Under the pieces are notes generated by a model. It was not told the origin of the DNA, did not search any database, and worked only from the letters and a program-made list of their open reading frames with translations. A stretch of DNA of 64,000 nucleotides from Tritrichomonas musculus (Eukaryota; Parabasalia; Tritrichomonadida; Tritrichomonadidae). Position 1 is the first letter of the stretch, and each line of letters starts with the position of its first letter. Below, piece after piece: positions 56,932 to 64,000 of this stretch. Location: positions 992,001 through 1,056,000 of the forward strand of contig JAPFFF010000008.1 in assembly GCA_039105265.1 (NCBI GenBank), in the 5' to 3' direction. A program made the translations under genes and the position numbers.

Positions 56932-57255
56932 ATGGTAGAATACATATATTTGATTCGTGAAAGGGAATTTTCTTATTCTAATCAACCTGTATACAAAATT
57001 GGTAGAACAAATAAGATTGCAACAAGAATGGGACAATATCCAAAAGACAGCGAAGTATATATAATTGAAGCAGTAAGTGATTCAGTAAAAGTGGAAAAAG
57101 AATTAATAACAATATTTGAAGAAAATTATAAGAGAGCAACAACAAGAGATGGAACAGCATTTATAGGAAATGAGTACTTTGTTGGGAATGTGAATGAAAT
57201 GATATATATTATTAGGACTTATATCCAATATCATTGTCCCAGAGCTATCATTTAG
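56932..57255 (+). CDS. GIY-YIG nuclease (T5orf172-like) in Polinton 2
   Basis: A 107-residue protein resembling the small GIY-YIG nucleases of the T5orf172/MUG113 type: EYIYLIRERE at the start (YIYL replacing GIY), VYKIGRTNK-x-ATRM (YKIGRT core with its conserved Arg), a Glu-rich helix (VEKELITIFEENYKR) and GNEYFVGN near the end. It is common in large DNA viruses and phages. It diverges from the polymerase gene (55 bases) and overlaps the minus-strand capsid-type gene by 8 bases at its end. Element 1 has no such gene between polymerase and capsid-type gene. Confidence 0.75.
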   Translation: MVEYIYLIREREFSYSNQPVYKIGRTNKIATRMGQYPKDSEVYIIEAVSDSVKVEKELITIFEENYKRATTRDGTAFIGNEYFVGNVNEMIYIIRTYIQYHCPRAII

Positions 57256-57982
57256 TAAGGATGTCATATATATCAGCCTCTTGGCTTGGTTTTATTTTTA
57301 AGGTAATGAAGAGAGGAGATTTTAATATTACTGGTTGAAACATGAAATCGACTAATCTCATTTCCAAATATTTTAATGAATCCGTATTAACTTTTATTTT
57401 TATTGGCTTAGTCATGTCATAGTTAACTATCATTGCCTCTTGATCCATTATCAATGTGTCAATGTTTGCAAGGATGCTTGGGGTATATTCTTGGTCTCCA
57501 ATTGATGAATGAGTTGCTACCCCCTGCAATGAAACTAAATACAACTTATTGGCAAAATCAAGTATAGGTAGATCAGGTACCTCGCACTCAACTCCATTTG
57601 GAAATATATGCCCTGGTTTAGTATTGAACAAACCAGTAATCAATTTCGCTCTATGACTACCTTCCTTGAAAGTTACATTTTGGACTGGTTTTAGTGAAAT
57701 GGTTCTATTATTGATATTCTTGAACTCGATTACAGTCTGATTTGCATTTAGGCATTTGACTAAGTAGTTAAAGGAGTAAGCATACATTTCATCAAATTCT
57801 ATTTTTACTTCTCCGAGTGATGACTCAAATATTAAATAATCATCATCCGTTGTCATTAATATGTTTGCCTTGGTGTTAATAGATGAAACATAATACTTCA
57901 CGTATGGGCATTTCCATGGTATATCAATATTAAGTCTTACAGTATTGTAATTACCTGGTTGGCTCTGAACCGAATACAACAT
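57248..57982 (-). CDS. Polinton 2 small capsid-type protein (penton-like candidate)
   Basis: A 244-residue beta-rich protein, homologous with 12105-12812 (LNIDIPWKCPYVKYYVSS, LYLVSLQG, YTPSILANI, FQPVILKSPLFITLKIKPS). Size and conservation suit the single-jelly-roll minor capsid protein of Polintons; not proven by any motif. Divergent from the fiber gene with 19 bases between starts. Confidence 0.5.
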   Translation of the reverse strand: MLYSVQSQPGNYNTVRLNIDIPWKCPYVKYYVSSINTKANILMTTDDDYLIFESSLGEVKIEFDEMYAYSFNYLVKCLNANQTVIEFKNINNRTISLKPVQNVTFKEGSHRAKLITGLFNTKPGHIFPNGVECEVPDLPILDFANKLYLVSLQGVATHSSIGDQEYTPSILANIDTLIMDQEAMIVNYDMTKPIKIKVNTDSLKYLEMRLVDFMFQPVILKSPLFITLKIKPSQEADIYDILTK

Positions 57983-58001
57983 AATTTATTTTCAAAGAAA
58001 A
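57983..58001. promoter_or_regulatory. Compact divergent promoter, element 2
   Basis: Nineteen bases between the start codons of the capsid-type gene (minus) and the fiber gene (plus), containing TTTATTTTC and an A-rich stretch. The arrangement and length match element 1 (12813-12829), which indicates that this shared control region is kept by selection. Confidence 0.5.
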
Positions 58002-61000
58002 ATGTCTTTGACACTATATTCAGCAAAGAGCAAGGTGGCAACAAAACTTAAAGCAAATGGTTTCGAAATAGGTGTAGGAGAAGATGAAAAAATAAATATC
58101 ATTCAAGAAGATAAACCTAATGTATATCCAAAGTTCAATTGTCTGTATAATAAGAGTGAAGTAGACGCCCGAGTAGTTAACGGTTACATAGAAAATGGAG
58201 GCAGTCTTGAAGGATTCGGTGACATTCCAATAACTGAAAAATCTACACAAATACTTGAATATCGAGCCCCAATGAAGAAAAGTATATTAGAGGAATCCAA
58301 CAGAGAGCTGATCAAAGAAGAATTTTGTGTTAATACATTTAATGACATTATCGAAGGGGAATCAAAAACTTGTGAGGCCATTCATGAAATGTATAATGAA
58401 TTGATGTGTGCAGCAGATGGTTATGAGCAAGTAGTATTAGATGAAGATAAAGGGCAATGTGATGTTATAAAGTATGTTCAAACTCCAACAGATGAATTCC
58501 AACACCTTCCGTTTCATAATCTAGCTAGTATATTGAAGAATATCATTAAGAATGAAAAGAATAATCAAAATACCACAAGATTATTATATGATACATTTAA
58601 CAAAACAAACTGGATAAAGTTTATAAATGGGACAAAACAATATCATTATAATCTTCAGGACAATACGCTCAAGACAATAGGATACAGATATAAAAATAGT
58701 AATGTTGAAGTTAAAGCAGACCAGTTAGTGGAGGTAAGCAGCCCTGGTGAGTTTATTGATATATACATGCAAAACCAAAAAGATAATTATGCAAATATTA
58801 AACTATTTATGGGTGCTTTCCTAGCACAATACTTGGTTGAAGTAATGATAAAGAAAGGAGTCAACTATATTAAAACCAGAAAAGATGCTGATAGTTTACG
58901 AATAACTATTGTTGAAGATGACGGTACATCTGAAACTATCACACTTGGAGAATACTTAAATAATGTGTACTCAAGCTTAAACAATTTAACGCAAGCTCAT
59001 AATGATTTACATGATTATGTCCTCAAAATTAAATCCTGTAAATGCAATCAAGGTGGCGGAGGAGAAGATATAAATCGCATACTACAGATGAGAGATCACT
59101 TAGAAAATCATATCCGAGATTTACAAAACAATCAAAATCGTCTCTTCGTAGACAGAGCAGTTGAGTCTACTCAAGATGTATTTACTCAAACGATTTTATA
59201 TCGAGATGCAATACCAGAAATAGCAAAACAGGTCCTTGAACAAGATAAAGAGAAACAAAAAGTTGATGTACAAGATAGAAGTTCGGACCGTGGAAAACAT
59301 CATGATGATAATTACGTATGGAATGTGTTATGGAAAGAATGGGAAGAAATAATAGATGAGTTTGATAGACCTGAAGGATGGAGAGAAAACAGACAAGCTA
59401 GTGTTCCAATAAATTATATTTGGGATTTAGTGCATGGAGAATGGGTGATGATTGATAATGTTCATGATAATATTTCACCAACATGGAGATATGAAATGGA
59501 TAGTGAATACATTGCGTATAATCTTCTGAAGATATATGAGAATGATGAAAATGGTTATTTACGATGGAGCGACAGATATCAAGAGTGGCAATGGTATTCA
59601 TATTATGATCACTATACAGAGAATGAATCGATTTATATACCAAATAGGATTAGAAATAATCAAGAAGCCTTTGGTCCATTGTTTGCATGGAATATCATGG
59701 ATACACAATGGCAAGAACATGGTCAAGATTTTCTAGATAATTGGAGAACAGATTCCATTTTAAACCCACCAGACAATTTCATATGGGATGTTGAACATGA
59801 AGAATGGGTGATAATGACGCAACATTTTGATGGAGTTGATGGATGGCGTACAATACATAGCCGTGAAATGATAGATATCGTTGAAATAAGAAATTCATTA
59901 TTACATCTCTTTGGAAAAATAGAGTGGAATGAAGAAAGAAAACAATGGATATGGAAGCCAATTCTAGAGAATGAAAATAATCCAGCTTCACCATTAGCAC
60001 TGTTTTCAAACGATAAATCTACTGGAACATCAATTGCTTTACCAGATTTTGTCAATAATGCACTTTCATTTGAAAAAGTATTGGAATGTTATGGTGTTGA
60101 TATCTGTGATGATATTCCAACATTAGATGAAACTAAACCAGTACTTGGTAAATATATTATTAAAGGAGATCTAGAAGTCAATGGTAAAATTCTTTGTGAT
60201 TCTGTACCAAGTGGAGGTATTGTTACTACTGATTTCTCTCATGAACCTGGATATCCTGTTTATAATGTTAAGAGCAAAGATTTAGTTATGGATTCAATGA
60301 TATTAAATGATAAAGACTATAGTGTCCTACTAATTAAAATACCTGATGAATTAAAGAGTGCAATCACAAGAATAACTGATACAACAAAAATGTTTAGAAT
60401 AATATTGAGAACAAATATCTTGTATGATGTTGATGGTAATTTAATGAAAGAGTTCTTCATATATGTAAAAGATGGGCAGCCATATAATCCTGTAATTTCA
60501 AGAAACGTAGATACAGATTTTTATTCTGTAATGAGTATTGGAAATGATGAATCACCAATGAAGAATAGTTTTTATATTGCATTTGATAAGATATCAACGG
60601 TTAATCCTTATAAACTCTATCACAAAGGAGAAATAAGTATCCAATATCTATTATCACAAGATTCATTGGTAGCTGTTGAACCAACAATAAGATGTGATAT
60701 TATTGAAGCAGAGAATGCATTAAGATTACACAAAAATGATAACCTATACCTTTATCTACCTGATATTATTACTGAAGAAACCTTAGAAATAGAGGCACCA
60801 GATACAAATAAAGTAGAAAAGGAATTCTACAAAATCATCTATAAAATACCAACTGATTATGTTATCCCTAATGGTTTAGAATTTGGTTTCAAAGAATTCT
60901 GTTTTGGTAATGAGTGGACATTAATATGGAATGGATCAGAATGGACAGATAATAATTGTCAAGGATTGCTTAGAGGTAAGGTATCATCTAAATTACGAAA

Positions 61001-62633
61001 GGTTAATTCAAAACAAAACTCTGATGGTGCTATTGGTTGCTTTATTTTGATTAAAGACACAAAAACACATCACTCTGTAATCCCTGAAAGTAGTAATGGT
61101 TTATTATATGGCTTAATTGAAAATAGCACTATTGATACAACAATTTGGTATACACATAAAGAAGAATCTGATGACGGCGCTTTATATGATGTTGAATGGC
61201 TATTTGACAAAAAGTTAAATGGAGCAAGTTGTGAAGGATATGATATGTTAAATACTTATTTCACATTTGGTAATTTATCAAGCGGGAAATTTAATTACTT
61301 AAATCTTAAAAAAATAGCATTAACTATAACATTGAGGGGTTCATCTATATCAAACACATTCACATTTGAAAGCACTGGAGTTAGAAGGACGACTAAAAAT
61401 GATAGGGCCTACATTGACTTAAAGCCAGTAGTGGATTGTATAGAACAGCTTGCTTATAAATGGGAAGGCTCTAATATTAAATCAAGAGATATAGAATTAT
61501 ATTTAAGAAAAGATTTAGTTGACCCCATAGAAGAAATAAGTTGGAACCCTGAAACAAATCCATTTCAATATATCATTAGAAACCAATTTTATGAAATCAA
61601 GCCAAGGCCAGATGCAGCTTCAACATTATATACTGATTTTAACATCACATCTTCAAAAATAATTACAGCTGATAACATTACAACAATGAGAAGTGATTTA
61701 AATGTTGTTTCAAATAATTATGATGTAATGAATTATGATGTATCAAAAATAAGAAAGGAAGTAAATACACTAAATACACAAATGGCTATACAAATAATGA
61801 AAACACAATATTTAGAACAAGCTGTAAATGCTATTCAAGTTGCCGGTGCTATAAAACTTGCATTCTCTACTCCAATGGCTGTATTAGGTGCAATTGGTTT
61901 GGCTGTATCTACTGTTGGAATTGAATTCGGTGTCCATACTATTTATAACGGGAATGATGTATCTAATTTATCTTATGAACAATTACAAAACACTTACCCA
62001 GATGCTGATACTTCAAATATTCAAAATGTAGACGCTGGACAAATTAATCAAGTTGTTGGTAGTATTGGTGCTGAACCAGATTTATTAAATAGTTATTGGA
62101 ATCAGTATAGAGATTTAGTCATGGACTTAGATATGTGGGATGGAAATGAAGAAATGTGTGATCAAATATTTAATCAATTAAATGAATTAGTACAAACAAT
62201 AGATAGAGAATTCCCTGGAGCTGAATTACCACCATGGGTTTCAGTAATTGTTCATGCACCAGATGTTCAAACATTAGCAGCTAAAACAAATAAAGTTACT
62301 GACCAACAAATATTAGGCTCATTAATTAAATGGTGTGAAACTGATTATAAAAGATTAGATGACCCAACAAAATTTAAAGACAATTGGTTTAATCCTGATA
62401 AGGCAGTATTATCTTTATCTGCAACAATTGATATTTGTAATAGGATGAGAGATTCCATGAAATTTCCAATCATGATATTAGCAAAAAATATGGAAGCATT
62501 TAATAATGTTAATATGGATGAATATTACAAGAAGAGTGAAGTGAATGAGATGCTACAACAGAAGGATGCCATAATTGAATCATTAGCAAAAAGAATTGCT
62601 GCATTGGAAAAGAAGTGTGCAAATATAGAGTAG
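58002..62633 (+). CDS. Polinton 2 giant fiber-like protein
   Basis: A 1543-residue homologue of 12830-18289. It has the same opening (MSLTLYSAKSK), conserved CNTF/KTCEAIHEMYNELMCA block, six W-x5-(E/Q)W units (YVWNVLWKEW, YIWDLVHGEW, FIWDVEHEEW and others, about residues 430-650), KPVLGKYIIKGDLEVNGKI, a beta-rich middle and the near-invariant ITADNITTMRSDLN. After that comes a hydrophobic stretch (about 1285-1315). The end is shorter than in element 1, closing with a short coiled coil (IIESLAKRIAALEKK). A capsid fiber or spike is the best guess. No enzyme motif seen. Confidence 0.65.
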   Translation: MSLTLYSAKSKVATKLKANGFEIGVGEDEKINIIQEDKPNVYPKFNCLYNKSEVDARVVNGYIENGGSLEGFGDIPITEKSTQILEYRAPMKKSILEESNRELIKEEFCVNTFNDIIEGESKTCEAIHEMYNELMCAADGYEQVVLDEDKGQCDVIKYVQTPTDEFQHLPFHNLASILKNIIKNEKNNQNTTRLLYDTFNKTNWIKFINGTKQYHYNLQDNTLKTIGYRYKNSNVEVKADQLVEVSSPGEFIDIYMQNQKDNYANIKLFMGAFLAQYLVEVMIKKGVNYIKTRKDADSLRITIVEDDGTSETITLGEYLNNVYSSLNNLTQAHNDLHDYVLKIKSCKCNQGGGGEDINRILQMRDHLENHIRDLQNNQNRLFVDRAVESTQDVFTQTILYRDAIPEIAKQVLEQDKEKQKVDVQDRSSDRGKHHDDNYVWNVLWKEWEEIIDEFDRPEGWRENRQASVPINYIWDLVHGEWVMIDNVHDNISPTWRYEMDSEYIAYNLLKIYENDENGYLRWSDRYQEWQWYSYYDHYTENESIYIPNRIRNNQEAFGPLFAWNIMDTQWQEHGQDFLDNWRTDSILNPPDNFIWDVEHEEWVIMTQHFDGVDGWRTIHSREMIDIVEIRNSLLHLFGKIEWNEERKQWIWKPILENENNPASPLALFSNDKSTGTSIALPDFVNNALSFEKVLECYGVDICDDIPTLDETKPVLGKYIIKGDLEVNGKILCDSVPSGGIVTTDFSHEPGYPVYNVKSKDLVMDSMILNDKDYSVLLIKIPDELKSAITRITDTTKMFRIILRTNILYDVDGNLMKEFFIYVKDGQPYNPVISRNVDTDFYSVMSIGNDESPMKNSFYIAFDKISTVNPYKLYHKGEISIQYLLSQDSLVAVEPTIRCDIIEAENALRLHKNDNLYLYLPDIITEETLEIEAPDTNKVEKEFYKIIYKIPTDYVIPNGLEFGFKEFCFGNEWTLIWNGSEWTDNNCQGLLRGKVSSKLRKVNSKQNSDGAIGCFILIKDTKTHHSVIPESSNGLLYGLIENSTIDTTIWYTHKEESDDGALYDVEWLFDKKLNGASCEGYDMLNTYFTFGNLSSGKFNYLNLKKIALTITLRGSSISNTFTFESTGVRRTTKNDRAYIDLKPVVDCIEQLAYKWEGSNIKSRDIELYLRKDLVDPIEEISWNPETNPFQYIIRNQFYEIKPRPDAASTLYTDFNITSSKIITADNITTMRSDLNVVSNNYDVMNYDVSKIRKEVNTLNTQMAIQIMKTQYLEQAVNAIQVAGAIKLAFSTPMAVLGAIGLAVSTVGIEFGVHTIYNGNDVSNLSYEQLQNTYPDADTSNIQNVDAGQINQVVGSIGAEPDLLNSYWNQYRDLVMDLDMWDGNEEMCDQIFNQLNELVQTIDREFPGAELPPWVSVIVHAPDVQTLAAKTNKVTDQQILGSLIKWCETDYKRLDDPTKFKDNWFNPDKAVLSLSATIDICNRMRDSMKFPIMILAKNMEAFNNVNMDEYYKKSEVNEMLQQKDAIIESLAKRIAALEKKCANIE

Positions 62634-62662
62634 ATTAGGGAATAATTTTTTTAGAGATTTAA

Positions 62663-64000
62663 ATGACTTCAGAGCAAGTGAAAGATACTACAACAAGATT
62701 CATTGGTGATATACAATTTAAAGTTGGAGATGCTACTAGGAAAGCAAGTGAATTATTAACGCTGAGTGATTTGGATGGATATGTACAGACAGGGCATTTA
62801 TTTAATGAAGTAGAGGGTATACCAGAATTTAATATCAAAAATAATAATATACAATACGAGTCATCTACACAATACCATATCCTAAAGTTTGTTAACATAC
62901 CAGAGGATTTCATGAATAAAGTGAAGGAAATAACAGCACAAACCAATATCTTTAAAGTGGTTTTGAGAAAGAATATCATATATGACACGAATGGAAATTT
63001 AGTTAAGGAATTCTTTATTTATGCCAAAGATGGACAAGTATACTCTCCTATGATAACAAAGAGTGCAAATGGATGTTCTATAAATAATAGCACAAATATG
63101 GGATACATCAATATAGCCTTTGATAGTGGTCTTGATTTTAATCCATATACTCTATGGATGAATGGTGAGCTGAGTATCATGAATGAGTACATAACTGATT
63201 CACTGCAAACACTGAAGACAGTCAAGTGTTCCATCATCAAAGCTGATAATGCATTGAAACTACATAAGAGTGATGTATTGTATCTTTACAAACCAACTCT
63301 AACTAGCGAAGTCCAAATGGATGATAAAAAGTATTGGCTACTACAATGGAACATAGATGATAATTATAATATACCTACAGGCTTGGAGTTTAAATTTAAT
63401 GAATACTGTTTTGGTAATAAATGGTTCTTAACATGGAATGGAACAAAATGGGTAGGAGATAATATTCAAGGAAACATTAATGGAAAAATGAAAAATGCTT
63501 TGAATAAGGAGAATGAATATGGAGAAGATGGAACATATATTAGAATCAAGAGAAGTGAAAGAAATATTATGTTAATTAAAAAACCAGATGACTATTCTAT
63601 AGATAACCTCTTACATTATATGATACATGGTGGAAAGTGTAAAGTAGAGAACAAACTAAAACTAAAGACGGGTGAGATAGAAGACTTTTCCAAATATGGA
63701 TTAGGCTATCAAACCAGTAATGGGGGAATAAATATTTATGGATATGATATTGAAGCCATAAGATGCTATAAGACAAATGGTACAGGAAGTGATTTAGATA
63801 TTAATCTTGTAGAAGAATTCTATCTTGATATAACTTTAGATGGAGAAATAAAGGCAAACAGATTTTCTATGAGACCAACAGGAAAAATATTTGACCCCAA
63901 GAGTGATAAGAAATGGTATTTTATTCATGGCCTATTAGATTCATGTGAACAGGTAGAATATTGTTATGTTTCATCAACCCCTAATGACTCACGAAATATT
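62663..64000 (+). CDS. Polinton 2 second fiber-like protein (3' end outside window)
   Basis: An open frame of 446 codons from the ATG at 62663 (MTSEQVKDTTTRF) to the window edge. After about 40 residues it follows the beta-rich middle of the preceding fiber protein: FKVVLRKNIIYDTNGNLVKEFFIYAKDGQ, INIAFDSGLDFNPYTLWMNGELSI, and FKFNEYCFGNKWFLTWNG all have partners there. The W-repeat head is absent. It looks like a tandem partial duplication of the fiber gene, 29 bases after it, giving the element two spikes with different heads. It is not seen after the fiber gene of element 1. Confidence 0.75.
   Translation, partial: MTSEQVKDTTTRFIGDIQFKVGDATRKASELLTLSDLDGYVQTGHLFNEVEGIPEFNIKNNNIQYESSTQYHILKFVNIPEDFMNKVKEITAQTNIFKVVLRKNIIYDTNGNLVKEFFIYAKDGQVYSPMITKSANGCSINNSTNMGYINIAFDSGLDFNPYTLWMNGELSIMNEYITDSLQTLKTVKCSIIKADNALKLHKSDVLYLYKPTLTSEVQMDDKKYWLLQWNIDDNYNIPTGLEFKFNEYCFGNKWFLTWNGTKWVGDNIQGNINGKMKNALNKENEYGEDGTYIRIKRSERNIMLIKKPDDYSIDNLLHYMIHGGKCKVENKLKLKTGEIEDFSKYGLGYQTSNGGINIYGYDIEAIRCYKTNGTGSDLDINLVEEFYLDITLDGEIKANRFSMRPTGKIFDPKSDKKWYFIHGLLDSCEQVEYCYVSSTPNDSRNI

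Larger units (their letters stand above)
41826..64000. mobile_element. Polinton/Maverick element 2 (left-hand part)
   Basis: A second Polinton, visible from its left end to the window edge. Parts: GC-rich terminus and repeat-rich leader, a coiled-coil protein, integrase, packaging ATPase, the two small proteins seen in element 1, major capsid protein, several small genes, two HNH endonucleases, DNA polymerase B on the minus strand, a GIY-YIG nuclease, a small capsid-type gene on the minus strand, and two fiber-like genes, the second cut by the window edge. It has the same orientation as element 1 but is a distinct lineage: the shared proteins are related but clearly diverged. Most frames are intact, so it is young; it looks nearly whole, with about one break, in the integrase region. 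Confidence 0.92.

Overview
The window looks like nuclear DNA of a trichomonad (Parabasalia), most likely Tritrichomonas or a relative, with Trichomonas vaginalis also possible. Four things support this. The DNA is very AT-rich and its genes are long and intronless. The host gene families are a Sel1-repeat protein kinase, a BspA-type leucine-rich-repeat protein, a papain-family protease relic whose propeptide has the trichomonad pattern FLSWMR...FYTGEEY, and a membrane-anchored alpha-amylase. One gene (the amylase) has a TCATT initiator-like motif 10 bases before its start codon. Large Polinton/Maverick elements sit on both sides, as is usual in trichomonad genomes.

Layout. (1) 1 to about 18577: right-hand 18.6 kb of a first Polinton, entering from the left edge. 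It carries integrase, packaging ATPase, several small virion-type proteins, major capsid protein, a basic bZIP-like protein, a coiled-coil protein, protein-primed DNA polymerase B, a small capsid-type protein and a very large fiber-like protein, and ends in a GC-rich terminus. (2) 18578 to 41825: a 23 kb host island. It holds a transposase-like fragment, a four-helix membrane protein, the Sel1 kinase, a Sel1 + BspA-LRR gene in two frames, the amylase, a cysteine-protease relic, an F5/8-type C-domain relic and a long repeat-helical gene cut by the second Polinton. The gaps are AT-rich and hold several short non-autonomous DNA transposons with clear inverted ends; two have good target-site duplications (9 bp Mutator-like, 8 bp hAT-like). 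(3) About 41826 to 64000: left-hand 22 kb of a second, related but distinct Polinton, running off the right edge.

The two Polintons lie in the same orientation and share most genes, but the second has DNA polymerase on the opposite strand, one small gene moved and flipped, two HNH endonucleases, one GIY-YIG nuclease, and a second fiber-like gene. Their facing ends start with the same bases (AGTAGTATA) and a GC-rich stretch, as expected for terminal inverted repeats. Both are treated here as fossils: the visible part of the first looks whole; the second looks nearly whole, with about one break.

In the Polintons, most genes are packed with 10 to 40 bp gaps containing a short T-rich box just before the ATG. 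The capsid-type gene and the fiber gene diverge from an intergenic gap of about 17 to 19 bp in both elements. I recognised no adenovirus-type maturation protease in the visible part of either one.
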